Below are positions 9,555-20,300 of a stretch of 64,000 nucleotides of DNA, one piece after another. The notes beneath the pieces were generated by a model, which saw nothing but the letters and a program-made list of their open reading frames with translations, did no database searches and was not told where the DNA came from. Position 1 is the stretch's first letter, and every line of letters begins with the position of its first letter. Origin of the DNA: Paramacrobiotus metropolitanus (taxonomy: Eukaryota; Tardigrada; Eutardigrada; Parachela; Macrobiotidae); the NCBI RefSeq assembly GCF_019649055.1, contig NW_026570287.1:124001-188000 (forward strand), given 5' to 3'. Both the position numbers and the translations under genes were made by a program.

Positions 9555-11566
9555 GCGTTTCCCTGAGGTGTTGTCCAGAAGTTTTCGCCCATTTCATCTA
9601 AGTTTCCCTTAATGTACTTATTGTACTGTCGTTCTACTTTGAGGATAATGTCAGCTGGACACGTCTGCTGTATGTACTGTACATCATTCGGTGTGACTCT
9701 CGTACACTCAGAAAAACCATGCCTGAAATCTTTACAGAATGGACAGAATAGCTTGCCGTTCCCCAGCCTGTAGCTATCGAAATGTATCACTTTCTCAGGT
9801 ATTCTACTCTTCCAATCTTCCTTGCGGCGGTCACGTGACTCGGAGCGTTCCTGTGAGAACTTACGTCTTCCTGTACTGTCATGTTGTGGTTTGCGCCCGT
9901 CAGTACGATCACGTGAGTAACGATTACTACTTACGTCTCTACCATCTCGGTTGTTACGATTGTGGCTGAAGTCCCTGCTGCGGTCTCGCTCTCTGCTGAA
10001 GCGACGTGGCTGATACTGTGCGTGGCGGTCACTATTACGATTATACTGATTAAAACGCGAACGGTCGAAATGTCTACTCGTACCTTCTAGTCTGCCGTAT
10101 GGACTGGGTGACCGTCGACGCCAATTACTGTCGTATGAGCTGCGGTCCCGATAATGTTGCTTGTCACGGCTGTCGCTACGGTTATGATACTTGTATTCTC
10201 GGTTATTGCGTGGTGCCGGTGTTGGCGGGCTGGCGTATGACACATTTACTGTTGTTTCGGTTGAATCTACTGTAGCGAGTTTTCCCAAAATGTTACGAAT
10301 CTCAGTAACAGAGTTGGCGTTAGCTGCTATGAGAATTTTACGGTACTCGGGGATACCAGAAATAGCACGCTTAATCTCCGATACCTTATACTCTTCGGGC
10401 ATACGACTATCGATTTCTTGAAACAACACCAACATGTCATCGAAAAACTGCTGTACATCATCACCAGGTTTCAAGCACTTGCGAGAAAGTTCTAGTCGCT
10501 TCTTGTCAGCATAATCTTCAGGGAGATACCGGGTTACTAGTTTATTGCGCCAGGCATCATAACTCAACTCTTTGTTAGTTGACCATTCAGCTTCAAAGAA
10601 TCTTCGCGGCGCTTCGCCTAAATAGTTGGGCAGCATGATTACTCGTCGCTTATTGTCCCAATCTAATGTACTAGCTACTCTCTCAAATTGCTGAAAGAAA
10701 TTACTGATCGTATATTCAGGCTTGTTGTTGAAAACCTCAATTTTGAAATCTTTAGGCAAAAGTTTACTATGATCTAGCTTAACAGCTGCAAGCGCATTCA
10801 CGATATCTGCGAGATTATTATTGGAGCTGGTACTCGTAGCATTATATGCAACTGGATCATGTAATACTGTACTCTTATTATCCGCAGTAATGGTATGCTT
10901 TACATCAGGTGTACTGGCAGTATACTGTACATGGGCGTGATGCGGTGGGAATATAGCTGTATTCTCTCTCTCACGCTCTTTACGTGCTTCAAGCAGCTGT
11001 AGCTGCAGTGCGGCAATCTCTTCAGCATGCCGCGCTCCATGTATCTGTTCAACGAAGTTATATGACTGCTTATGCGATTCCATCAGCAGCTGGTCTAGAT
11101 ATGCTCTGCCCTGCGCGTCTGGCATATACTGAGTTAACGTACTATATAGTCTATTCGCTTGCTGTAAGGCATTCTGCAACTCAGGAGTACTGTTTACCAG
11201 GTGCTCACTGTCAGGCTCCACACTGTTTAGAGTGCTAGGCTGTTGTGGAGAGAGAGCGTCCTCTCTGTCCTTTGACAGCTGCGCAACCGAGCCAGCGGTC
11301 GCGTTGGTCTGATTGCTCTTAACTGGTGTCGTGTTGGCCTGCGATGATGCGTTGTTGTTGCTTTTCTCCCTGCGCAGTATCTTCTTCAGATCGTCTACGC
11401 TCAGATTCTGAGCACACATGGAATGTGCAATTGCTGTCTGTAGTTTGCTCTTGTTGTCAGCCTGCTTATACGGTACTTTATACTGTTGTGCTATACTCTG
11501 TAGTTCAACCTTCGTATAAGCAGACAGAGTGTCGGATAAGTTCTGATGTTTGTCCATACTGTCCAA
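9551..11566 (-). CDS. gag: Retrotransposon Gag polyprotein
   Basis: The 671-residue ORF encodes the structural protein that assembles the virus-like particle and binds genomic RNA. The N-terminal part is helical and polar. The central region has a Gag-like matrix/capsid segment around residues 270-430. A strongly basic RS/RD-rich stretch follows at about 470-600. One zinc knuckle of CX2CX4HX4C form (CPFC...H...C) sits near residue 620. The start ATG at 11566 is the first Met of the ORF and begins MDSMDKHQNL. The stop TGA overlaps the pol ATG in the tetranucleotide ATGA, so pol may be reached by re-initiation or by -1 frameshifting. The frame is intact. Confidence 0.9.
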   Translation of the reverse strand: MDSMDKHQNLSDTLSAYTKVELQSIAQQYKVPYKQADNKSKLQTAIAHSMCAQNLSVDDLKKILRREKSNNNASSQANTTPVKSNQTNATAGSVAQLSKDREDALSPQQPSTLNSVEPDSEHLVNSTPELQNALQQANRLYSTLTQYMPDAQGRAYLDQLLMESHKQSYNFVEQIHGARHAEEIAALQLQLLEARKERERENTAIFPPHHAHVQYTASTPDVKHTITADNKSTVLHDPVAYNATSTSSNNNLADIVNALAAVKLDHSKLLPKDFKIEVFNNKPEYTISNFFQQFERVASTLDWDNKRRVIMLPNYLGEAPRRFFEAEWSTNKELSYDAWRNKLVTRYLPEDYADKKRLELSRKCLKPGDDVQQFFDDMLVLFQEIDSRMPEEYKVSEIKRAISGIPEYRKILIAANANSVTEIRNILGKLATVDSTETTVNVSYASPPTPAPRNNREYKYHNRSDSRDKQHYRDRSSYDSNWRRRSPSPYGRLEGTSRHFDRSRFNQYNRNSDRHAQYQPRRFSRERDRSRDFSHNRNNRDGRDVSSNRYSRDRTDGRKPQHDSTGRRKFSQERSESRDRRKEDWKSRIPEKVIHFDSYRLGNGKLFCPFCKDFRHGFSECTRVTPNDVQYIQQTCPADIILKVERQYNKYIKGNLDEMGENFWTTPQGNA

Positions 11567-12149
11567 GAAAAACTATTCAACTGTAAACGCTAATGGTTTC
11601 TTTCCCAAGCCAAGAATGCTCTCTTTAGAGAGAAAAGTTTTGCTGGCAAAGTGAAAACGAATGCAGGTCAAGAAAGTCTTATACCATACCGGTAAAATCA
11701 AATGCACACAAAAGTACTGTAAAGTGTGTAATCAACACGGAAAAATTCGGGAGCAAAACTGGAATAATTGCTTATTAAGTTCGTACAAACAATGTGGAGG
11801 TTGCTGTTGCAAATTGGGATACTGCTATTAAAGTGGGAGGAGAAAACAATAATTATCTTTTCACGACTGAGTACTGTACTTAAGTATATTGTTAAAGTTT
11901 AATCTATTTGCGCTTACCCAAATGATGTGTCTTTACTTTCGGGATGCGGTATGCTGCTAGGTAAGACGGGATTTCCGGTCCTCCGGTAAACAGTCGCCGA
12001 GGGCGTGGTCGCTTGAGACGGCTGCGGGAGGTTGACTTCTTGCGCCGGTGAGCTGACGCAATGTTACTCGTAGTGATGCCGGTGTGGGATGCGCCGGCAA
12101 AATGTTAATCCGAAAGGCGAATTAATAATTCCGTAAAATAATCGTTGCT
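11567..12149 (-). other. Retrotransposon 5' leader with candidate splice donor
   Basis: About 0.6 kb of non-coding leader lies between the primer site and the gag start. The only strong donor-like signal I see on the minus strand is GTAAGCG, with its GT at 11917-11916. It could feed a spliced subgenomic RNA for the third ORF, whose ATG follows a good acceptor. There is no other recognisable feature. Confidence 0.4.
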
Positions 12150-12174
12150 GTTCAACGACACCCAGGAGCTGCCA
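12150..12174 (-). promoter_or_regulatory. Primer binding site for minus-strand DNA synthesis
   Basis: Directly inside the 5' LTR the minus strand reads TGGCAGCTCCTGGGTGTC. It begins with TGG, the complement of a tRNA CCA end. The opposite strand continues back into GTTCAACGAC, which resembles a T-loop, so the match to a tRNA 3' end may exceed 20 nt. I cannot say which tRNA. Confidence 0.7.
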
Positions 12175-12551
12175 TGCAATGACAACTTCTAAGCTGTCCC
12201 TAGTGGAGTGGGTTACACACCCGTACCACGATCGGAAGTGCTGGTGGTGTTAACGAATTACTTTAAGATCGCTTATGTAATTAACTCTTAACGAAAGCCG
12301 GCAACGGAACACATTGTCAACGCGTACGCACACATTTTTATTCAGCTGAAAAACATTGGAGAAGGGCAAGGGCAAGGGCAAGAGCAAGAATGATTTTAGA
12401 TCAGTTAGACATTTCCCAAACCAGTCTAGAAATCCACGATAAAAGTGAAGATTCGTACAAGTACAAATTCAGATGTCTCCGCATCAACTAGCACCAATGA
12501 AATGCTCATCATTATTACTGTAACATTCCAGATCTTATTTGTACGGCTACA
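12175..12551 (-). repeat. 5' LTR (377 bp) of the retrotransposon
   Basis: Upstream LTR in element orientation, and so the one expected to carry the promoter. It matches the 3' LTR base for base as far as I can read. The primer binding site abuts its inner edge at 12174. Confidence 0.95.
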
Positions 12552-12555
12552 GTAT
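12552..12555. repeat. Target site duplication GTAT, right copy
   Basis: This GTAT directly follows the GGCTACA end of the right LTR and matches the four bases left of the element. Confidence 0.85.
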
Positions 12556-12762
12556 TATATGGATTTTTTGTAGCAGCCCGTAACGATGGTGTATGGCGTT
12601 TCCATGTATTTCTTGCCTCAACTTGGTTTACGTCTACAGGGAAATGATTACTAACTAATTATTTTTGTATAAAATTTGTTGAATTTGTTTTTTCCAGCTT
12701 TTTTATTAGAGATTTGTTATGACTTGTGGACCTTACGTGTAATTGCAACTGGAATTTTGCAG
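12556..12762. other. Short region between the retrotransposon and the next gene
   Basis: This is right-flank DNA of the insertion. The plus-strand gene that follows needs a 5' exon ending in phase 1; I could not find it here or left of the element. The insertion may therefore lie in the promoter or first intron of that gene. Confidence 0.4.
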
Positions 12763-14923
12763 TGTTTCGTAACTCTTCTGAAGCGTATAGTACGAGACCT
12801 GTTGACGGACCCGGGCCGGCCACGGGCAAGGGACCCGGTGGCGAGCGATATCGCCGTACCAGTCACAATTCCTCATGGACGAGTAGATCGACCGGAAGTA
12901 CTGGTGGTTCCACTTCTCCTTCTATTTCTTCTCCTCTCAGCCGCACATCGTCAGTTGGGTAAGTCCGTAAGTGTTACCAAGTTTTCAGCATCATGTGCGG
13001 GTTTGTATGGCATTTCCCATTTAATTCGGATCATCAAACTCGCTTACATGATTTTTCTTTTGACAGTCTTCGGTTCTTGTTTTTTTGTATTTTTTGTTTT
13101 GTACTTGCGCAATGTACGTGAAAAACCTTACAGTTTTTAGCCATACCAATGGAATTCGTAGGGAATCCTTTTATCATGTGATGCGCTGAAATTTAACATC
13201 GTTTAACGAGCAGCTATTTTCGTCAGTGCGGTGTCGTAGCGTCGATTGCATCATACATGCATATCCAGGGTTTGGCTTGCCTAGATGGCATTTCAATGAT
13301 TTCATCCAGTAAATGACAGGACGTTCTGGGCGAAAACGCCTGCGCTCGTTAAAATTTGTTTCGACTTCAGACCCAGTTTTTTAATGTTATTGTCGTATAG
13401 GTTCCGCAAGAGTCAGCTTATTACCGTTAGGGGTATTCATTCATTAGCATTTGTACCCAGAATTGATTGGATCATTTTGAATTGCAGATCAAACAGCGCG
13501 AGCGATGAAAGGCCCGGAAGTGCCATTGTTCGGCAGGGCGCTCTAATCAGCCAAAATTCCACGAATTCCCCTGTGCAATCTCGAACGGCCGTAAAATCGT
13601 CAAGTCCTCCCAAATCTACTCTCCCGCCTACCAATGCCTCAATGATCCCTTCATCTCCTCGCGCTACGAAAGGCGCGTTCAAACCATTTAATCACAAAGA
13701 AGTCGTTGAGCATATGAATAAAGGTACTTACTAATTTTCCCTGTTTTATGTTTTGGGCCTGGGCTGTGTAGGTGTGTAACTGTCGCAGATTATTCAATTA
13801 AACTTTCTCTGTTAAATCATTAGTGTTTATTACATTAATTTACTATACCCTTCTCGTAATTATTGTGCCGATTTCGAAAATTTTTTAATTGTACGATGAT
13901 CGACAAAATACTTTCAGTTGATAAAATACTATCACGACAATAAAATACAAAATACTTTCAGTCGACAAAATACTATTACTTTCAGTTGATAAACTCAGCG
14001 GTATACGATGATCGACAAAATACTTCCACGCTCTCACTTTTTTGTTTTTGTCGGCAGCATATTTGGAAGCAAAGAAGGCAATCGATGCGGGTCATGGAAA
14101 AGTTTTCGATCCATACGAGGATGGGGGTGCTCCGATTGGTATGTTCGACATAATACTGGATGATTAATGATTATAAAAGTGAATGGTAGCCGTTTACATA
14201 TTATGCAGTGATTTTCTGGCATCCACCTGCCTCATATACTTCGGTATACCGTACCGCATATCTGTAGCATCTGGTAAATGTATGAAATTAATTTGATCGA
14301 TGTTTCAAACTCATTGTTGCCTCACAGCGAAAATTTTGTGCAGCTTTGTAATGCTATTTTAAATGAATATATACTTACTCACTGCAGATTAGTTGTACAA
14401 AACAATCGTCGAAGTTCGTGCGAGATCTCTTTAAATGTTGTCATAGTCAACACAATTAGCAACAAAATGCATTATTTTGACAAATGATTCGCTATTTCGG
14501 ATAATTAAGTACTACTCTTTGCTGCGCGGGAGTCGGATAAGCGCTTTCGGGCACATGCCGTCGGTTTGTTTTACAGTATTGCAGAATATGATCTGAAATT
14601 TTCGTCGCAGGAACGAACGCTTTTGCGAAATTTGAATTCCGGTTTAACCCATATGATTACTTTTAAAGTGTTCGCATTTAATGTGTCTGAAGTTGCGCTG
14701 TGGTCGAGAAATATTTTACGCACTTACTCCGCAATCCGCATAAACTTGAAAGGACTATAGTAGTAGACGAGGTGGTAGACGGAAGTTATTTATAGCATAG
14801 CCTTCTTCTTCAAGTGTGCTGAGTGCCATTGAAAATGAAGCATATGTCTCGTCTGTATTTACAGAATTTGAACCTTTCGACTGGGAAGCCTTCTGGCAGG
14901 AGCGGAAAATGAAGGGCATTTGA
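12763..14923 (+). CDS. Unrecognised Ser/Pro-rich protein with conserved-looking acidic-aromatic C terminus (5' exon missing)
   Basis: Four exons join in frame: 12763-12958, 13488-13723, 14058-14138 and 14865-14923, all with GT-AG borders. The first begins two bases into a codon; its TG could complete a split ATG. The N-terminal 130 residues are Ser/Thr/Gly/Pro-rich and probably disordered (SSWTSRSTGSTGG, NSPVQSRTAVKSSSPPK). The last 60 residues look ordered: a helix with HKEVVEHMNKAYLEAKKAID, then DPYEDGGAPIEFEP and a C-terminal FDWEAFWQERKMKGI. I do not recognise the family and assign no function. The short C-terminal Trp/Phe motif could be a partner-binding peptide, which is a guess. The retrotransposon ends 211 bp upstream. 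Confidence 0.65.
13891..14028. repeat. Degenerate repeat cluster in an intron
   Basis: Within the third visible intron region, variants of ATCGACAAAATACTTTCAGT and CAGTTGATAAAATACTAT recur, beginning and ending with nearly the same CGATGATCGACAAAATACTT (13894-13913 and 14006-14025). Part of the unit, CTTTCAGTTG followed by CTCAGCGGTA, recurs at 15710-15735, and CTCAGCGGTA alone at 27079. Confidence 0.7.
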
Positions 14924-16167
14924 ATGCATGTGCAAAGCGGTTATCATCATGACAACGGCTCATCCGGACGGACACATCGTTAACTTATGTCTGACAGGAT
15001 CAGATCCGTCCAGTACCTTTTTGCTGTGCTGTTAGCGGACGGTTGTACAGGGTTGTAATCAGGAATGCAAGATTGTTCTTTTCCAAAGATGTTTTTGCTT
15101 GTCATAGTGTTTCTAGTTTAAGTTTTATCACGTTTGGGTGTGACATTGTGGGCGTCCCGCCTTTGATTGACCTTTTGATGTGATCCCTTATATTTATCTT
15201 TTCACTGTGGTACATCTGTTATCTTTTTACGATTGCTCTCCTTGGTTTCTTTCATTTTAGTCGTGCCATCAGCGGTGGATAATTTCGTACAGTAGCGCAG
15301 TGCAACATTTTATTGGGGGTTTTTATCACGATGGGAATTTTGGGATCGTTATAAGCTATAACCCGCAGTTAGTGTGATTTTGTGTGTGGCCTTGTTACAA
15401 TCCGTTAGCAGTGCAGAAATAAAAGCTGTGCAACATTGGATCCAAGTTCATATAACTGCACAACACTAGACAAAATTTGTGATTGAAAGAACATCTTAAT
15501 AAGAAGATGACTTCTTTAACATCGGGAGTATCGTTGTAAATGGTGATGGCAATCATCGTATACTTGTATCAATCGTCATGGGACGGAACCATAACTGAAA
15601 ATTTGGAGTCAATTACTTCCGCTATTCTGGGCCTACAACGAAAAGAGCAAATTTAGTTCTATTATTCTTGACTAACAAATTATATTGTAGGTAACACACA
15701 CTCATTCACACTTTCAGTTGGTAGAACTCAGCGGTAAAGTACCCATCTTCAAAGATTTCTGCTAAATTATGCGTTTGATGGAAGAAAGTACGAAATGTAT
15801 TATGTGACGAAGAAGCAAGCGTCTTCTGAAATGGCTTAGAATAAATATTAAACGGTAAAAAATCTGTTAATACCTATGCATTTTTGTATACGGTATGAAA
15901 ATGAAAAGTAATGAAAATAATATGCGCATTCAAGGTGGACGAGAGCAAACCAAGACCTTGAACAGCAATCAAAATATCGATAGGATCAGTAATACGAGTC
16001 TAAAAATAAACTGATAAGCAGGAAACACGAAACATGTACAATAAGGAGTGGGTTTATGATTACGACAATAATACTGTATTGTCTCAAACAAAGTACGGCA
16101 CTTTTGTAATCATTATTTGCGTCCAGCTCCGTATGCATGAGCTTTCTGCATATTAAAGTTAACTCAC
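14924..16167. other. Intergenic region with no recognised gene
   Basis: I see no coding exon with homology. The region holds one copy of the CTTTCAGTTG/CTCAGCGGTA word at 15710-15735. Later exons of the minus-strand small membrane protein gene may lie near its right end. Confidence 0.5.
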
Positions 16168-16414
16168 CTAAGAATAATTGCAAGACCAAGTCCTAGAGCA
16201 GTCCCAAAGAGCATTGCGCTAATCAAAATGAAAAACCGCAAAAGTGGCGGCATCCTGCGAAAAGGTCACAACAAATACATCAGAGTGCGATGACCAAATT
16301 AATAGGTTACTCTACACTCTGCAGTAAGCTGCGCTCTAAGCTTACTTACTCTTGAATTCCAGATCTTTTGTCCGTTGTAGACGCATCCGCCCCAATTTTA
16401 AATTTCGCGCCCAT
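16168..16414 (-). CDS. Start of a small type II membrane protein (two exons, 3' end unresolved)
   Basis: Exon 16350-16414 starts at ATG 16414 and ends in a GTAAGTAAG donor. It joins exon 16168-16254 (acceptor CGCAG, donor GTGAGTT) in frame. The product begins MGAKFKIGADASTTDKRSG, followed by about 25 hydrophobic residues (PPLLRFFILISAMLFGTALG and LGLAIIL) ending in Arg. A short polar N terminus before a single membrane segment suggests a type II or tail-less small membrane protein. The remaining exons were not found; the next acceptor in the DNA would give a 22-bp intron, too short to be real. I do not recognise the family. Confidence 0.4.
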
Positions 16415-17316
16415 TTTGCTCTCGATTTTACAGTTTTTGCAAGACCAGTGTAACTCGGGCAAACACGAAATGAAAATATTATGTTCTTTAACAGTAATAA
16501 GTGCTTTCCCAAAAATTCATAAATACCGTTAGCAGGAAGGACCGTTAGTGTAGCACGTACAATATTCATTAGCCAACGATGATATTGGTATACAATGTCA
16601 TACGGTCTGCTTAAACGGTAAAGTGATGCACTAACAGTAACGGCTATTATCAGAAAACAATGTCGATTGCTCTACGGATGTTTAGTTTCTTTCGACACAC
16701 CGGAAAGTGTTTAGAAACCGGTTTGTAGTGCGTACTTTAACGATGGTCATTGTAAGTTGCGGCGATTTAAGTGTGCCCTTTAATTTCCCGATATGCAGCT
16801 GCCCGAGCATGTCGATCGGATGCGGATGCAGGAGGGATACATAGACATACACAAATACATAAACAATACATATACTATTTATTATGAGCAGCTTACAATT
16901 TGAATCGGCTTCCCGAGTGATTCCCGGTGTACTGCGCTTGCTCTTATTTCCTTAAATAATTCTGGTAACGGCACATGGCAGTTTCCATTTATTGTTCGGT
17001 TGCAGTTTCTTTTAAATAGTAAATACAATATTTGGAAAGTATTATACGTACAACAGCTTTAGCCGATTAACTCACTCTAAGTGGACCATTTGTACAAACA
17101 AACTACGGGGAAACATTAAACAAAATCACGATATCGGCCATTATACACTCGTCATTCCACGAATTTTTACTTCGACAATATTGCAACAAACGGACAAGCC
17201 AGCTAAAACCAACTAAAAGAGGAAATTGTTGTACAGATAGATAAAACTTTTGTAACAGAAAGAAAAGCTTTGGCTAAAAAAAGTGAGAGAACTAGCAATA
17301 ACAAAATTGTAATAAC
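16415..17316. other. Intergenic region with no recognised gene
   Basis: About 0.9 kb between the small membrane-protein start and the stop codon of the large secreted protein gene. It should include the 3' end of that gene. I see no exon, repeat or RNA gene. Confidence 0.5.
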
Positions 17317-20300
17317 TCAAAAATCAGGAATACAAACCGAATTATGCAGCGGATCCGGTCTGAACCCTTCTTTACACACACACATTCTTAAACGACGATC
17401 GCACAGTGTATTGCGGTCAGCTACCGTGCATTCGCTGCTGTCATCACATTTGGCGGATAAAACATCTACACAATCGCAAACAAAATTAAATGGGCTTGTA
17501 GAACCATGCTCTAAATTATGTATACAATTATGTATAGGCAAGCAAAATACATATTGTAAGCTGCTGTGATCAGTTAATTTAAAACAGATACTGTTTGGTG
17601 CTTACCAATACAAGCGGTTCGTTCGCTCTGGTTAGTAAACCATGAATCTGGTATGTAACCGTCTTCGCATCCACAAAATGCATTATTTCGACATTTCCCA
17701 CGCGGAGTATATATAGGGCACAGATCTTGGTCGCTGCGACATGGAACATTTCCGCCTAAGGTAGCTAAAAAATATACGACGCTTTAAAAGAGTTCCCATA
17801 CAGTTATGTACATTCTTCTCGAACCAGAACCGAGCTAGAAGCATATTACTCCATTTCGGATGATAATATATAATTGAATTTTTTAAATCGCTTGCGGTAT
17901 GACACAATTCTTAGTCCATGTCGCAAAAATAATTACCCCGGCATACGGGCTGATTTGTCCAAGGGTCGCGGAACCATGCATAACCAGTCGGACACCGGCA
18001 AACATTCTTTATTGGATCACAAACAGCATTAGGAATATTGCAGACAGTCGAGCATCTCTCCGGGAACATTGCTGCAAGTAGAAAATTTTTTAGCTTCGAT
18101 TCCTTTCCAGTATACGAACTGATTCACGTACGTCGACAAACGCCATTATCATCCGGCAGGTATCCATTTGAACAAGTACAAAAACGGTTTTCACCGTTAA
18201 AGGCGCATTCGGCATTGGCATCCCCGCCACTTTTACAGTCATCATCGCTGGAGCACAAGGAAAAGATTGTCTCTGCAAAACAGAAATAAATTTAGAATCC
18301 GACAAGGGTTTACCAAGCGTATGTCAAACAGACTTTTGCAGATGTTTCCTTCCAGCAACGAAGAGTGGTAACCAAGGCGGCATAAACAAGTACCGGCTAA
18401 GCGGTCACAAAATGAGTTGGGATCTTGTTGCAGACAGTCAACATCGCAACCTGCAATATTAACATCCGAACTTCATATCAAAACATTTTTTTAAATAAAG
18501 GCTGATAAATTTGACAAATTACAGATCTGTCGAAAATCACTACACCGGTACCAAAACAGTAAGAATTAAATTTTGTGAAACGTTTTAGTTTTACTAGCAA
18601 TACCCGTACATAGATATTCTGCATTGCATGTTGATGTGTTATTGTAAACTGCACCTTTTTCCTGCAGAACAGAAGCAAATGGTGGCTGACTGGGTGGTTT
18701 GACCATGGAATTCTGTGCGACACTGTTAAGATCCGTTTCCTGTACCAACGATTTAGACTCGCTCTTAGGCAGTTCCACCGGTACTTTGGCTGCGACTGAT
18801 GTGGTTGCGGTGGTAGTTGTCGTCGTCGTCGTAGTTGTGGTGGGTACCGTTGGTGGATTGGTGATTATCGGTCCTACAGGTTCCGGTGGGAAGAATGGCT
18901 GTTGTGATGGCGGTTGGAAGGGCCTCGATGGCGGGACAAATGCCAGCTGCGCATAGGGGTCACCATCGATCCAGTTAGCCGGACTTTGAGGCACGAACTG
19001 GTTAACCGGCGGAGGCGGAACGTACTGGGGTAGAGGAGGCGGTTCCATTACCACGGACTGCGCGCCATTGGTCTGAATTTGTTGTAGGATGGGCTGAAGC
19101 ATGGCCAGCTGCTCCTTTGTGACTGTAACAAAACAGCAATGAATTTTCCTAATTTTTTGTATAAAATTTCCATTTAGATATTGCCTTGCGAATGTTACGT
19201 AGTTTTGGTCCCAGGGATACAGTATGTACAATACGTATATCGTATCGTATTGTATGATATGTGCAGTACTGTATTGCCATAATATTTTGACTAATTGTAA
19301 ACACTAATTGTAAGCGATTGACTATCTGTGTACGTATCTGTACTTAATTGTAAACACCCGTACGCCTGAGATGTCCAAATAAATTATCTCCAAATAAATA
19401 AAATAATTATCTTTTATCTTACCATTGTAGTAACCGGGTTTCTGCATTTTGTTAATTAGTTCCCATGCTTCCGGTGTGAGAGCGCTCGCCGGCACAGCCA
19501 TTCCATTGTTAGCAGCGCCGCCCATAACTGGCATGACGTTTACCGGCGGCCTCGGTTTCGCCGTGGTGGTTGTCGTGGTTGTAGTCGTCGTCGTTGTCTC
19601 GGGCGCATTAAATTTGTTGGTCTGAAGGAATGGTGGAGGTTGCGGAAATAAACTACCGGAAGCTAAAAATCGCCCAGAAAGTTAGATTAATTACCTTCTC
19701 AGGATTAATTAGCTGGCGTGATGCAATGGTTACTTTTTGTATTTCCTGAATTTGTTGGCTGATATTTATCGAAGGTTTGTAGAAATTTAACAAAATTTGC
19801 CTGGTCCGATGGATCAGCAAAATCGAACTGGGAGGCGCCGGAGGAAGAGAAGCTTGGCTTAGTTTTAGCATTAATCTTGTTGGTTGAAGCGGGAGCTGAA
19901 TTTGGATCTTGCTGCATCATCGAAACCAGCTTTTTTTGCGTTTCAGGATCGGAGAAATCGATATTTCCCTGCGAAGTCTTTATCTGACCGGAGGCTAAGG
20001 GGTATTGTGGAGAATCAAAACTTCCCGAATTAGCCGCTGGCGTCGATGATTTCTTTCCGAGCATACTCCCAAAAAAGGCACCAAACCCTGCATATAATGA
20101 GCCATTAGTAGACTTTCACATTACGCTTTAGTTTTTCTTTTGAGTTCACCGGAAGCGATGTCACCGAAGCTCGGAACTTTGAAACCGTCCGAATCCACGG
20201 CATTGTCACCGGAAGGCTTATTTGCCGGTTTGGGTTCTTCCCGTTTGGGGGTGACCTTTTTGGTTGTGGCCGTTGTGGGTGTTGTTACAGTTGGCGAAAG

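Larger units (their letters stand above)
2870..12551 (-). mobile_element. Complete Ty3/gypsy-type LTR retrotransposon with a third ORF
   Basis: The element is 9,682 bp long and lies on the minus strand. Its two 377-bp LTRs look identical by eye. Both have TG...CA ends, and GTAT target duplications flank them (2866-2869 and 12552-12555). Reading along the minus strand it has a 5' LTR, a tRNA primer site, a 0.6-kb leader, gag, pol, a spacer, a third ORF and the 3' LTR. The pol order protease, reverse transcriptase, RNase H, integrase, with a GPY-type integrase end, places it in the Ty3/gypsy (Metaviridae) group. All three ORFs are open and the LTRs show no divergence, so insertion is probably recent. 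The third ORF occupies the env position but is not env-like. No clear polypurine tract is visible; only a short purine run (GCGGGA) abuts the 3' LTR. Confidence 0.96.

Noticed and set aside
12676-13140. 154-codon plus-strand hydrophobic open frame
   Set aside because: It overlaps the Ser-rich exon 12763-12958 in another frame and runs into its intron; the Ser-rich frame splices cleanly.
16146-16167. A 22-bp intron joining the small membrane protein to the frame ending at 15986
   Set aside because: It is shorter than any plausible spliceosomal intron in this window; the true downstream exon is unknown.
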